Shown piece after piece: positions 17,681 through 26,431 of a stretch of DNA of 38,739 nucleotides (the stretch's first letter is position 1; each line of letters starts with the position of its first letter). The position numbers and the translations under genes were made by a program. Location of the stretch: positions 1 to 38,739 of the forward strand of contig JAHIRD010000065.1 of the NCBI GenBank assembly GCA_018818835.1, read 5' to 3'. Origin of the DNA: Pseudomonadota bacterium (GTDB lineage: Bacteria > Desulfobacterota > Desulfobacteria > Desulfobacterales > Desulfolunaceae). The notes below the pieces were generated by a model, which made no database searches, was not told the DNA's origin, and saw only the letters and a program-made list of their open reading frames with translations.

Positions 17681-18595
17681 TTAAAAAAACTCATCCGCCT
17701 TTTGATAAAGATTTCCTGCCTTCCATTTGGCCAACGCATTGACAAAGCCCATCTCCGGGAAAATAGTATCCGGGGATGACATAACCTTGTCCAGCATCTG
17801 TGTAAAAAGCGCCTTGTCCAAGGACTGGGTTGCATAGTATTTGGCGTAGAGATAATGGAAAATCAGCATCTTGTTGTCAGAAATCTCAAAGGCCCTGTTA
17901 AAATGATACCGTGCTTTTTCAGGATTGCCCCCCACAGCTTTTGGAACGCTGTAATAGGTCCCGAGCAGAACATGGGCCGAACCATAGTAATACGTCTCAT
18001 CCAGTTCAATAATTTTATTCAGCATAGCCACGACTTTGGGAATGTCCATAAAGGTCTCGGGATCATCCAGGTTGAGGCTGATCCAGCCCATCCATGCGTT
18101 TGCCGTCAAATAGAGAGCCGGAACATCCCGTCGGCTGAATCCGGCCAGCAGCTCGCTGAACTCCAAATCCGTTCGTTTATAATTTTCTGCAAAAAAACCA
18201 TTGTGTTTGAGAGCCTGAATCCCATACTCTCTGGCTTTAGAATAAAGACGCCCTGCCCGTTTATTATCCACATCCTCAACAAATGCAAAGCTGTAGCCAC
18301 TGTATGCCTCGCATGCATTCAGGAGCATGTCTTCATTGGGGTCCACCGTGATAAACCCATCCAGTTGGATAAGAACAAAGGGAAACGCATCACGGACCAT
18401 CTCAATATCGGTATTCATGTTCACAGCAGCATTCATATCATCCATCAGGGGCACCATGGATCTGACCATCTGCACCTTCATGGAGCAGGCTGAAAAACAA
18501 ACAAGTACCATGGGGATGACCATATAACTGAAAGCCCTGTTCAACAACGCCAAGGGCTTGATTTGAGGCGGTATCCCATAACGCATTTTTATCAT
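17681..18595 (-). CDS. TRAP transporter TatT-type TPR lipoprotein
   Basis: The 304-residue protein has a signal sequence ending in a lipobox (FSAC, cysteine 37), so it is predicted to be lipidated and attached to a membrane facing the periplasm. The body is helical with TPR-like repeats and shows family features: FPFVLIQLDGFITVDPNED, GYSFAFVEDVD, LLGTYYSVPKAVGGNPEKAR, and YAKYYATQSLDK. In Treponema pallidum the homologue TatT associates with the solute receptor TatP and was proposed to help bind hydrophobic ligands. Its ATG overlaps the stop of the upstream oxidoreductase gene (ATGA), with GGAG just before it. The receptor gene follows after 41 bases. Confidence 0.88.
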   Translation of the reverse strand: MIKMRYGIPPQIKPLALLNRAFSYMVIPMVLVCFSACSMKVQMVRSMVPLMDDMNAAVNMNTDIEMVRDAFPFVLIQLDGFITVDPNEDMLLNACEAYSGYSFAFVEDVDNKRAGRLYSKAREYGIQALKHNGFFAENYKRTDLEFSELLAGFSRRDVPALYLTANAWMGWISLNLDDPETFMDIPKVVAMLNKIIELDETYYYGSAHVLLGTYYSVPKAVGGNPEKARYHFNRAFEISDNKMLIFHYLYAKYYATQSLDKALFTQMLDKVMSSPDTIFPEMGFVNALAKWKAGNLYQKADEFF

Positions 18596-19704
18596 GCTGT
18601 ACTCCCTTCCTCTTTGTGTGTCTGAACGTTAAACAGCAGCCCTCGTTTTAAGGCATATTCCATGAATGTTTCAGGGTTAATGCATTCATTAAGATAAAAA
18701 ACACCCGATTTATAAATGTCTTTATCAAGAATCATTTTTACGGTGATGGCTGCGGCTATGGCGGTTCCCAGGTACATATCATGGTGGGAAAGATCATATG
18801 TCAGAGATAATTTCTTATGATTTATTTGGCCATGGGCAATGGCTCTGATTGCATAGCCCCGTGGTCCTTTTCGGGTGCTGATGACACTTAAATAACGCAA
18901 GGCAGACGAGGCATACTTAAATAATTTTTCAGATCTTATTTTTCTAAATAGCCAGCAAAAAACAGCGATAAAGCTCATCAATTCGCTTTGCAATGCCCCG
19001 TAAAAGGCAAAATCATTCATGGCATACCGTGACGGAATGGAGGTCATATCATAAACCATTCCCGGAATGCAGAGTTTTGCCCCAAAAGGCTTTGGAAACA
19101 CGATCTTTTTGATGGTGTATAGGGGCACGCTCTGCCACGTGCCTTGTTTGTAAATCGACAGATCTCCTTTTTTGAACTGGTCCACCGTGTCCCATGCCGA
19201 TACAGCCGTCAGTTCATCATGAAAAATAAAACAGATGTCCATGGCGTCCACGGACTCCAGCCTCCCTGCAAGATAGCCTGGTATGATGCCGATCAGGCCG
19301 GGGACCAGGCCTGCGGATGTGCAGAAAATCAATTCTTTTGAACACACCGTTTGATTCCAGCTTTGAATTTTGCCCGTGGCTTCCTCGTAGCAGGCCACAT
19401 CCACGTAATGACATCCTGACTCAAGGGCTGCCTCGGCGACAATGTGGTTGATTTCACTGCTCGGCCCCGCACAATTAAGGGTCAGAACTGCGTTGGCCAT
19501 GGCACTTAAAAGAGATTGTTTGTCAAAAACATCCACGTAAGCACCCTGGACCCTGTGACCCAAGGTCCGGGCGAAGATATCCGCCTTTTTTTTATTCCTT
19601 CCGGCAACCGTCAATGGCGCATCCGTCATGGCCATGAGTTCCCGGGTCGTTGCGGCACCCACGCGGCCATATCCGCCCAGTATAAGTACGCTCTTACGAT
19701 TCAT
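18592..19704 (-). CDS. Saccharopine dehydrogenase-like NAD(P)-dependent oxidoreductase
   Basis: The 370-residue protein begins with a Rossmann dinucleotide-binding motif (VLILGGYGRVGAATTREL) and continues as a saccharopine-dehydrogenase-fold protein: TVAGRNKKKADIFA, LNCAGPSSEINHIVAEAAL, HYVDVACYEEA. True lysine metabolism is unlikely here because its neighbours are an alpha-oxoamine synthase and an acyltransferase. Homologues of this fold also reduce lipid or polyketide intermediates, so a carbonyl reduction in lipid synthesis is plausible but inferred. It follows the acyltransferase gene after 26 bases and overlaps tatT by 4 bases. The ribosome binding site before its ATG is weak, so it probably depends on coupling. 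Confidence 0.8.
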   Translation of the reverse strand: MNRKSVLILGGYGRVGAATTRELMAMTDAPLTVAGRNKKKADIFARTLGHRVQGAYVDVFDKQSLLSAMANAVLTLNCAGPSSEINHIVAEAALESGCHYVDVACYEEATGKIQSWNQTVCSKELIFCTSAGLVPGLIGIIPGYLAGRLESVDAMDICFIFHDELTAVSAWDTVDQFKKGDLSIYKQGTWQSVPLYTIKKIVFPKPFGAKLCIPGMVYDMTSIPSRYAMNDFAFYGALQSELMSFIAVFCWLFRKIRSEKLFKYASSALRYLSVISTRKGPRGYAIRAIAHGQINHKKLSLTYDLSHHDMYLGTAIAAAITVKMILDKDIYKSGVFYLNECINPETFMEYALKRGLLFNVQTHKEEGSTA

Positions 19705-19730
19705 GGATGATCTGTCTTTTTTTCCCCGGG

Positions 19731-20849
19731 CTAATTGATGTGATAATCATAAACCCGGTAGGTTTTATGGATCTTTGCCCCCAGCCACGTCGTGGTGCTG
19801 AGAAAGGGATTTTTTTCATGGGTCCAACCCCCTTCAAACCGTTTGTATCCTGCATGTATGTGGTTCATCCATGCATCTTCATAGATGAGAACGGCAGCAC
19901 GTTTATCACGGAATTCCGGGAGCACTCCCAATGCGACCATTCGACCATACGATATTTTTTTCCTGAAGAAAAGCAACTTGAAAATGCCGAAGGGGAAAAG
20001 ACGGCCATTGAGTTTTTTAAGGATAAAGTTGTAATCAGGAATGGACATGGAGTATCCGATAATTTTATTATCAATCTCGGCAAAAACAATCAGATCAGGG
20101 TCAATAAACGGTTTCATGGCTTTTGCCGTATACATGAATACATCGTCGCTGAACGGAAGATAACCCCAATTTTTTACCATGGCGCCATCGTATTGCTCCT
20201 TGATGAACGTTGCCTCCTCATAATAGTTATCCATATTTATTTTTCGAATGCGGATATTCGGATGATCCGCCCTGACATCCCGGGCTATCTGACGGACATG
20301 CTCCCCGGGCTTTTCCTTAAGATCCATCACCAGAGCGTACAGATCAGCTTCTTTAACAAACCCGAATGAGTCAATGAGATTCTCGTAATATCTGGGATTA
20401 TAGGTCATCATAATGCAGGGACTGGAGTCAAACCCATCAACAAGCAAACCACAGGTGTCGTGTATGGAAAAATTCATGGGCCCGCGCATGATGGTCATCC
20501 CCCGGCATTTCAGCCAGGAAGATGCTGTTTCAAAAAGTGCGTGTGCAACCAATTGATCATCAATGGCTTCGAAGAATCCAAAAAAACCTGTGCTGTCATT
20601 GTGAATTTTGTTGTGATCATAAATAATGTGGGCCGAGATGGTCCCCACGGGTTTTTTTTCTCTGTAAGCAATAAACAATTGAACGATGGCATGATTGAAA
20701 AATGGGTTTTTTTCAGGATTTAAAAAGGATTTTCTATCTGAAATCAACGGAGGAACCCAGTTGGGATCTTTTTTATAAATCGTCCAGGGGAATGTGATGA
20801 ATGTCATCATCTCTTTTTTTGTTTGTACCGGTTTGACTGTAATTTTCAC
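19731..20849 (-). CDS. GNAT-like N-acyltransferase, YghO/bacterial ceramide synthase type
   Basis: The 372-residue protein has the opening FPWTIYKKDPNWVPPLISDR and the motifs PEKNPFFNHA and MRGPMNFSIHDTCGLLVDGF. These belong to a GNAT-fold family that I recall as including E. coli YghO and the GNAT-type bacterial ceramide synthase of Caulobacter. The expected reaction is transfer of an acyl group to an amine; the acyl donor and acceptor are unknown. The start is GTG 20849, supported by GGAGG eight bases upstream and a 4-base overlap (GTGA) with the oxoamine synthase stop. The tight coupling to an oxoamine synthase supports a shared pathway. Confidence 0.75.
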   Translation of the reverse strand: MKITVKPVQTKKEMMTFITFPWTIYKKDPNWVPPLISDRKSFLNPEKNPFFNHAIVQLFIAYREKKPVGTISAHIIYDHNKIHNDSTGFFGFFEAIDDQLVAHALFETASSWLKCRGMTIMRGPMNFSIHDTCGLLVDGFDSSPCIMMTYNPRYYENLIDSFGFVKEADLYALVMDLKEKPGEHVRQIARDVRADHPNIRIRKINMDNYYEEATFIKEQYDGAMVKNWGYLPFSDDVFMYTAKAMKPFIDPDLIVFAEIDNKIIGYSMSIPDYNFILKKLNGRLFPFGIFKLLFFRKKISYGRMVALGVLPEFRDKRAAVLIYEDAWMNHIHAGYKRFEGGWTHEKNPFLSTTTWLGAKIHKTYRVYDYHIN

Positions 20850-22198
20850 CCGTACACCCTCCGTGTATTTCCGTCGCTGGCATCTGTGTATATTCGCCTG
20901 TCCTTTGGCTGTTTCAGAGCATGATGTACCGGTTGAAACAGTTTCATTTTCCGGTCATAAACATCGTAAAGGCAGTTGCAAAAATACTCTATCTGTTCTT
21001 TTGTGTGCATGGCCGTGGGGATCACTCGAATCAAGGATGTGCTTATCGGCACTGCCGGAAAAATCACCGGTTGAACCCAAATAGCATAGTCCCTTCGAAG
21101 TTCCTCGCAAAGAAGGACCGCCTGCAATCCCGGAAAGGCGATGGGCGTGATGGGCGTTACCGTATCACCGATATTAAACCCCAATTCCACCAGACGTGTC
21201 TGTAAAGCCTGGGCATTGTCATGAAGTTTCTGCCGTAGGTCTGTGGCTTTACGCCCAATGTCAAGGGCTTTGATGGTGGCGGCCACAATAACGGCAGGCT
21301 GGGATTTAGTAAAAATGGTGGTATTCGCCATATGGCGTAAATAGGTGACAACATCTTTATTGGAAGCAATAAAACCGCCCTGTAGGCCAAACGCCTTGCT
21401 AAAGGTCCCGGCATGAATGTCAATCCGGTGTTCAACCCCCTGGACCTCTGCCACACCGCCCCCCCCGTTGCCAAGGGTCCCGTTTCCATGGGCATCATCC
21501 ACAAAGAGCCTTGCATGGTACTTGTCCTTGAGATCGCATATCTCAACCAGGGGAGCCACATCACCGTTCATGCTGTATACCCCGTCAACAATGACGAGTT
21601 TTCCACGTTTGGGATCGACTTTCTTTAATATGTCTTCCAGTTGATTAAGGTCATTATGCTTGAACCGTTCGACCTTGGCCCGTGAAAGGACAGCTCCGCA
21701 ATTCAGACTGGCATGGGCCAACTCATCACTGATAATCACATCCATGGGTGACACCAGAGCACTGACCGACCCGATCATGGCGTTGGCACCCACGGAAAAG
21801 GTCAGAGAGCCTTCTGTCTTTTTAAAATCCGCAATCTGCCGTTCAAGCTCCAGGTGAAGCTCCGTGGTACCACCCAGCATGCGTGAACCCATGGGTGACC
21901 CGATTCCGTAAACAGCCGCATAGTCGGCAGCCACGTTGATGACCTCAGGGTGTGTTGCCATGCCCAGGTAATTATTGGCGCAGAACTGGATCCAGCTCCT
22001 GCCCCGATGACTGATCAGGGGCCCCCCGTTGTTTATGGGCGCTGTGCTGTAAAAAATATCAAGGATGTCTTCAATGTGATGATCAATATAATGATCATCC
22101 AAACCCCATCGATGCTCCACAGATACGCTCTTATTAATACTCCTTACCAAGGCTTTTACCCGGTGTATGTTCCGGCATTTATCAAAAACATCACGCAT
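20846..22198 (-). CDS. Alpha-oxoamine synthase, PLP-dependent (serine palmitoyltransferase/KBL/BioF family)
   Basis: The 450-residue protein is a fold-type I PLP enzyme that condenses an amino acid with an acyl-CoA with loss of CO2. Key residues are visible: NNYLGM at 76, SPMGSRMLGGTTELH near 101, the cofactor-stacking His162 (DELAHAS), VDDAHG with Asp235 and His237, and the Schiff-base Lys268 in GTFSKAFG. It has a longer N-terminal and C-terminal extension than BioF (about 385 residues). It could be a BioF or KBL, but no biotin or threonine genes are near, while the acyltransferase and reductase next door favour a sphingoid-base or aminolipid role. AAGGAAG precedes ATG 22198. It is the first gene of the operon. 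Confidence 0.85.
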   Translation of the reverse strand: MRDVFDKCRNIHRVKALVRSINKSVSVEHRWGLDDHYIDHHIEDILDIFYSTAPINNGGPLISHRGRSWIQFCANNYLGMATHPEVINVAADYAAVYGIGSPMGSRMLGGTTELHLELERQIADFKKTEGSLTFSVGANAMIGSVSALVSPMDVIISDELAHASLNCGAVLSRAKVERFKHNDLNQLEDILKKVDPKRGKLVIVDGVYSMNGDVAPLVEICDLKDKYHARLFVDDAHGNGTLGNGGGGVAEVQGVEHRIDIHAGTFSKAFGLQGGFIASNKDVVTYLRHMANTTIFTKSQPAVIVAATIKALDIGRKATDLRQKLHDNAQALQTRLVELGFNIGDTVTPITPIAFPGLQAVLLCEELRRDYAIWVQPVIFPAVPISTSLIRVIPTAMHTKEQIEYFCNCLYDVYDRKMKLFQPVHHALKQPKDRRIYTDASDGNTRRVYG

Positions 22199-22727
22199 CT
22201 GACGGCTTCCTTACATCTGAATCGTTTTTTCCCTATGAATCTTGATTGATTCAAGGGTATCTATGGGGTGCATAATCCTTGAAAAATAAGACTATTTACG
22301 TCCAGTTAATTTCCATCCATGGAAGATGTCAATATAAGGAATGGTTAAATATTAGGCCTGGTTTTTGACCAGTCAAAATTTAAGTGAAAAAAAAGACGTT
22401 CCGGGCAAAGCAGTTACCCCTTTTTATAATTTTAACATACTGTATTTTATTTATAATGTTACAAATGGCCACCTTTAAAAACACGAGGATGTAAAATTTA
22501 TGTCATTGTAGGTGTTTTGCATGGATTACGTTATATTAACTGATCCCCATGCTTTCCTGCTGCATAGCGATATAGGATCAATTGTTTTTGTGACCTATCT
22601 GAAGAGTCACTTTACACAGAGACAGGTAAGAGTATAATAAAAAAATATGACGGTAATCCGACTTTTTTAAATGGGCAATGAACCCGTAAGATTTTGATGA
22701 TGATTTTTAATGAAAGGAATGGCTCGC
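22199..22727. other. Divergent intergenic region between the lipid/TRAP operon and the LUD gene
   Basis: No gene is seen in this 529-base gap. It must hold the promoter of the minus-strand operon, for which I find no convincing hexamers. A clear plus-strand promoter is at 22611-22638. A short hairpin (GTGAC, GTCAC) lies near 22590-22610 just before that promoter. Confidence 0.5.
22611..22638 (+). promoter_or_regulatory. Sigma-70 promoter of the LUD-domain gene
   Basis: TTTACA at 22611-22616 (five of six to TTGACA) and a perfect TATAAT at 22633-22638 are separated by 16 bases. Transcription would start about 80 bases before the gene. Confidence 0.6.
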
Positions 22728-23372
22728 ATGGATCAGATCCATAAAAAATGGCTTGGAACAAAACTGGGGGAGCACTGTGTGACGCACCTGATCAATCATC
22801 GGTTTGACGCCCACCTTGTTCAGACCCCCCAGGCGGCGGTCAATCTCATTCTTGACTGGACAGCACCCTTTGAACGGTTCGGATTCGGCGGTTCGGACAC
22901 CATCAATGCCCTGGGAATCAAAGAACGTCTCAAGGACATGGGAAAACGGATCTTTGACCACAACGAAGAGGGGCTTTCCTTTGAAACCAGTCTGGAATAC
23001 AGGAAAAAACAAAGCAACTGCGATTGTTTTCTCTGCAGCGCCAATGCCCTTTCCCAGACCGGTGAAATCGTGAATATGGACGGCATCGGAAACCGGATCA
23101 ATGCCATGACCTTCGGCCCCAAAAAGGTGATCATTGTGGCTGGAATCAACAAAGTCACCCAGGATCTCGACTCGGCCATCCGCAGAATCAGAGAGGTTGC
23201 CGCCCCCATGCGGGCCAAAAGCCTCGGTGCAGACACGCCCTGCGCCCTGACCGGACGCTGCGCTGACTGCAACGCCCCCATGCGCATCTGCAATATCACG
23301 TCCATTTTACACCGCAAACCCATGCTGACCGATATCTCGATCATCGTGGTCAACGAAGAAATGGGCTATTGA
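22728..23372 (+). CDS. LUD-domain (LutC/YkgG-like) protein
   Basis: The protein of about 214 residues belongs to the LUD/DUF162 family: HRFDAHLVQTPQAAVNLIL, FGFGGSDTINALGI, CFLCSANALSQTGEIVNMDG, and AMTFGPKKVIIVAGINKV. Members occur in lactate-oxidation complexes but also as stand-alone proteins of unknown role. The C-terminus has four cysteines (TPCALTGRCADC, then ICN) that could bind a metal or Fe-S cluster. I chose ATG 22728 because AAAGGA lies nine bases before it; an in-frame ATG at 22710 has no ribosome binding site. No lutA or lutB partner is present, so a lactate role is unproven. Confidence 0.82.
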   Translation: MDQIHKKWLGTKLGEHCVTHLINHRFDAHLVQTPQAAVNLILDWTAPFERFGFGGSDTINALGIKERLKDMGKRIFDHNEEGLSFETSLEYRKKQSNCDCFLCSANALSQTGEIVNMDGIGNRINAMTFGPKKVIIVAGINKVTQDLDSAIRRIREVAAPMRAKSLGADTPCALTGRCADCNAPMRICNITSILHRKPMLTDISIIVVNEEMGY

Positions 23373-23390
23373 TAAGTCGAATCATAATAT

Positions 23391-23741
23391 TTACAATTCA
23401 GGATAACCTGATGGGATCAGACAGACAAAGGCAAGTTGAACTTTTCCTGTATTTCGGATCTGGTGGTCCATATGCCCCGGAACAAAGGCCACACTTCCTG
23501 TGGTCACCTTCTTCCATGTGTCTTCCAAAAAAATTTCACCTTCACCCTGGTGGAAAAAAATTTCATGCTCCCATTCATGTTGATGCCTTGGTGTGTATCC
23601 GTCTTCATCAAGTTGAAACAGCCGCATGCAGAAATGATCCGCCCCGTCATTTTTTCCTATGAGGAGCCTTGCAGAAACCCCTTTGGCCACATCGTTGTCA
23701 ATACGCGTGGGCACCTCGTCTGTATAATGAATCAGTTTCAT
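23391..23741 (-). CDS. Small cupin-domain protein
   Basis: The 116-residue single-domain cupin has both metal-binding motifs: PRHQHEWEHEIFFHQGEGE (motif 1 with His, His, Glu) and PGHMDHQIRN (motif 2 with His). Such proteins bind a divalent metal and act as small dioxygenases, isomerases or sensors; the substrate cannot be assigned. AGGAGG lies six bases before the ATG, a near-perfect ribosome binding site. It is convergent with the LUD gene, 18 bases away. Confidence 0.85.
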   Translation of the reverse strand: MKLIHYTDEVPTRIDNDVAKGVSARLLIGKNDGADHFCMRLFQLDEDGYTPRHQHEWEHEIFFHQGEGEIFLEDTWKKVTTGSVAFVPGHMDHQIRNTGKVQLAFVCLIPSGYPEL

Positions 23742-24058
23742 GGCAGTCCTCCTTTGTCATGTTGCAAGTCCAAAAAAAACCGGCATTTCGTTGTATACCA
23801 AGGGCGGACTATAACGTCTGTCCGATAAAAGTTCAACACAAGCTTTAAATAGCATTACAAATGGGATTGGAGGGAGGGCTGAGAATAAGCCCAAACCCAT
23901 GGAAGGCCATTACTGTCTCTCACGGGCAGGGCCCATATTGTTTTCGTGGAAATGTGTTTTGTCAAATTTTTTTAAAAAGCCGTCCCAAACGAAGTGAGGG
24001 GTTGGCTCACGGCAGGGCCGTCAGAGGCATGAAAAATTATGTTATCATGGAATGAGCA
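23742..24058. other. Intergenic region without a supported gene
   Basis: About 317 bases separate the cupin and CBS genes. A 64-codon frame at 23861-24055 lacks a ribosome binding site and family resemblance. The stretch 23980-24030 (CCGTCCCAAACG to GGGCCGTCAG) is GC-richer than its flanks and may be another decayed repeat. I see nothing firmer. Confidence 0.45.
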
Positions 24059-24520
24059 TCACGGTTTTTTCCATCGCCAGTTTTCGTAATACTCCAGGCT
24101 CACATAGCTTTTTAAATTTTTAACCTCGTCGGACTTCAGGTTCAGGTCTGCCACCAAAAGATCCCGGGCGGTTAAAAGACCGATAATCTGTCCGTCTTTT
24201 TCAACAAACAGATGCCTGATGTAAAGCCCCACGCATTTGTCTTCCAGCTCTTCAAGGCTTGCCGTATGGGGAACCGTATAGAGATTTGTAACCATATAAT
24301 CCCCAATCAATGCCGTTTGCATATCAAAGGGACCTGAAATCATATTGCGCATGAGGTCACGCTCGGTCCAGAGGCCCACAACCTGGCCCTGTCGTTCAAC
24401 GCAAACGGCCCCACATTTGTTATCCACAATGGATTTAAGGGCATCGATAATCGTCATGTTCTCGGGCACCGTGATCATCGGATGATTGACCAGGCGCAAA
24501 ATGGCTTCGGCACTTAACAT
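24059..24520 (-). CDS. CBS-domain pair protein
   Basis: The 153-residue protein consists of two CBS domains in tandem: NMTIIDALKSIVDNKCGAV with VGLWTERDLMRNMI, then TNLYTVPHTASLEELEDKCV with IIGLLTARDLL. CBS pairs bind adenine nucleotides or S-adenosyl compounds and act as energy sensors. No catalytic domain is attached, so it is probably a stand-alone regulator. GGAGAG precedes the ATG. It is followed on the same strand, 156 bases upstream, by the YjjX-type gene. Confidence 0.9.
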   Translation of the reverse strand: MLSAEAILRLVNHPMITVPENMTIIDALKSIVDNKCGAVCVERQGQVVGLWTERDLMRNMISGPFDMQTALIGDYMVTNLYTVPHTASLEELEDKCVGLYIRHLFVEKDGQIIGLLTARDLLVADLNLKSDEVKNLKSYVSLEYYENWRWKKP

Positions 24521-24676
24521 ATTTCTCTCCTGGGTCAGGGACAGGAATTTTTGGGGAAATCACGTGAGAGGCTGAGATATTTTCACTTTTTTGATTATAG
24601 TTGTTCTTGTGGTTTGAGTCAACCCAATAGGAAGGATTATTCTTGGAAAGAATCGGGTCTTAACCGTATGAATCCC

Positions 24677-25207
24677 TTAGAAAAGCTCGGGAATAAGACG
24701 GGCCATTGCCATGGCCACTGCGGGGACCATATAATCTTTCCGGGTGACGACACCCTGGGTCAGAATCCCGATGATCCCCTCGGAATAACCGATGCGGGGA
24801 TTTTGTGTCAGACCCGATTGGAGAATGGCATCATCCAGCTCCATGTTTTGCTCAACCACAAGCCCGGTGATGGACTCGGGAAGTTCGAAAGCAGGACCCA
24901 GACCCACGAACATGGCGGTCCCGTTAAAAATAACACAGGCAGATAGATTCATGTATCCGGTGTGCGTCAGGGGAACCGGCACAAGGCCGGATTCCAGCCC
25001 CACGCTGAAATCACAATTTCCAAAAGCATTCTTCGCACGATTTTGAGCCCCCCTGATGGTCTCCTCAAGGCCCAAGGGCTGGTCAGAAACACCTGAATCA
25101 GCATGCATTCCTTTGAAATCTGAACCTTTGAACGGATCAAACATCACAAGTGCTTCTTTGACCGCTTGAATTTTATTGGGATTTTTGGAGCCGATATGGA
25201 CCATCAT
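24677..25207 (-). CDS. yjjX: Inosine/xanthosine triphosphatase, YjjX (DUF84) family
   Basis: The protein of about 176 residues hydrolyses non-canonical purine triphosphates (ITP, XTP) to protect nucleic acids. Family motifs are visible: the N-terminal GSKNPNKIQAVKEAL, then SGVSDQPLGLEETIRGAQNRA, VGLESGLVP and the C-terminal GILTQGVVTRKDYMVPAV. The length matches the family. I chose ATG 25207, which has GGCAGGG eight bases upstream; a GTG at 25216 would add three residues but overlaps that binding site. Confidence 0.88.
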   Translation of the reverse strand: MMVHIGSKNPNKIQAVKEALVMFDPFKGSDFKGMHADSGVSDQPLGLEETIRGAQNRAKNAFGNCDFSVGLESGLVPVPLTHTGYMNLSACVIFNGTAMFVGLGPAFELPESITGLVVEQNMELDDAILQSGLTQNPRIGYSEGIIGILTQGVVTRKDYMVPAVAMAMARLIPELF

Positions 25208-25794
25208 ATAAAACACCCTGCCTTTCGTTAGCCATCCGTCGACTTTTTAAGAGTTCTTCATAACTTTACATGGTGAAAATCTGTGACGTGTTCATAGCAC
25301 AGAGCGCTTCATCCGGCAAGGCATAGCCATCTCATCGCCCATTCGCATAGCTTAATGAACACGAAGAACGCAGCGCGGCAAAGCCACAAGAAAAGTAGGT
25401 CTCTCACGGAGGCACAAAGAGCACGGGGACGGTCTTAAAGCCTGTGCTCCGATAGAACTAAATTCAGGATGTTTCAACAAATATCCTGAGTCGCGGAAAG
25501 TATTGTCTGCTTATGTCCTGCATGACCCGCTTGAGTTCAATGGAAAAAATTGTAACGCACTAGTTTTTAAAAGCTTATATTTTTATTCAATTATTTCAGT
25601 ATATTGAAAGTTAATTGGATTTGACGTAATTTCTGGTAATTAATGCGCTATGCAGGTTGCTATAAGATACCCCGTACTTGGAAACGGATTAATTATACCT
25701 TGATATCGTCCATGATGAATGCCATATTTTTGTTTAATGTACGTTTTTGTTTATATTGATGGTGTTCTTCAATAAGTAGCAAGCAGAGAAAATA
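25208..25794. other. Intergenic region with repeat remnants
   Basis: This gap of nearly 600 bases has no supported gene. It contains an end of repeat family 2 (25229-25260), a degenerate copy of repeat family 1 (about 25333-25430, with GAACACGAAGAACGC and CACAAAGAGCACGGGG), and then AT-rich DNA from 25550 that probably contains the promoter of the small gene at 25795. Confidence 0.6.
25229..25260 (+). repeat. Dispersed repeat family 2, solitary right end
   Basis: The 32 bases match 27187-27217 closely, both containing TAGCCATCCGTCGACTTTTT and then GAGTTC. Only the right end is present; the left end and internal hairpin of the full element are missing. Confidence 0.7.
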
Positions 25795-26121
25795 ATGAGC
25801 AGCACGATTGATGGCGGCCACCAGGCGGTTGTCCGGGCAGAGGTTGAGGGATGCCTTTTCAATGGGATGATTTGTTCCGGCAACGTTTTATATGCTGTCC
25901 GGCTGAAGATGAAACAGGGTTCAGCCGATTATCTGAACGGTTCGGTAGCATTATTCGATCTTAAAACAGGCGGGCTTGTCCATGAGTCGCCCGTACAAAC
26001 GTTTATGACACCCACGTCTACAATCTTGGGAAGGGAGAGTTTGTCTTTTGGCGGCTATATCCTCATGACCCAAATGTCCGAAAACGGCATTGGTGTTTAT
26101 CGGATACCTGAAGATTTATAA
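25795..26121 (+). CDS. Hypothetical protein
   Basis: This 108-residue frame has no family I recognise. It contains alternating hydrophobic strands (GNVLYAVRLKM, GSVALFDLKTGG, SFGGYILMTQM, GIGVYRI) that look like beta strands, perhaps part of a propeller-like fold. No signal peptide or membrane segment is seen. A weak GAGAAA precedes the ATG. It may be a genuine small gene or a fragment of a larger lost gene; flanking repeats on both sides favour a remnant. Confidence 0.4.
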   Translation: MSSTIDGGHQAVVRAEVEGCLFNGMICSGNVLYAVRLKMKQGSADYLNGSVALFDLKTGGLVHESPVQTFMTPTSTILGRESLSFGGYILMTQMSENGIGVYRIPEDL

Positions 26122-26163
26122 ATATGGAATTTGTCCGATTCCGAAAGCTCGCCCAAGAAATTC

Positions 26164-26238
26164 ATCACCACCACCCGTTCGCGTGGCTCACTGAAGAACA
26201 CGAAGAGCACGAAGAAAAACATGCCTCCAACGGCCAGA
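26164..26238 (+). repeat. Dispersed intergenic repeat family 1, copy
   Basis: The copy reads ATCACCACCACCCGTTCGCG, then GCTCACTGAAGAACACGAAG, AGCACGAAGAA and GCCTCC-ACGGCC. It matches 37661-37738 directly and 14987-15053 in reverse. It is non-coding and lies between the hypothetical gene and the tRNA promoter. Confidence 0.8.
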
Positions 26239-26296
26239 TTTAAGAAATCTGAACAAATGGGGTGGTTCTCTATCTCAATTTATGGCATAATTCCAC

Positions 26297-26323
26297 TTGA
26301 CTGACATGAAATTTTTCTATAAA
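26297..26323 (+). promoter_or_regulatory. Probable promoter of tRNA-Gln
   Basis: TTGACT (26297-26302) and TATAAA (26318-26323) are separated by 15 bases, and the mature tRNA begins 25 bases after the -10 box, a usual distance for a stable RNA gene. The spacing is short by one or two bases. Confidence 0.5.
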
Positions 26324-26347
26324 AGTACCGGGTCAGCACACATATGC

Positions 26348-26421
26348 TGGGGGATCGTCTAATGGTAGGACTGCGGATTCTGATTCCGCCTATCGGGGTT
26401 CAAATCCCTGTCCCTCAGCCA
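26348..26421 (+). tRNA. tRNA-Gln (anticodon CTG)
   Basis: The cloverleaf is complete. The acceptor arm TGGGGGA pairs with TCCCTCA (one G-T pair). The D arm includes the TAATGGTAGGA loop. The anticodon stem GCGGA/TCCGC holds the seven-base loop TTCTGAT with anticodon CTG at 26380-26382. The T loop has GGTTCAAATCC. A discriminator G and an encoded CCA follow (26418-26421). Confidence 0.97.
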
Positions 26422-26431
26422 CTTAAAATTT

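Noticed and set aside
23861-24055. 64-codon plus-strand frame between the cupin and CBS genes
   Set aside because: No ribosome binding site or recognisable domain; its arginine-rich end looks like translated repeat sequence.
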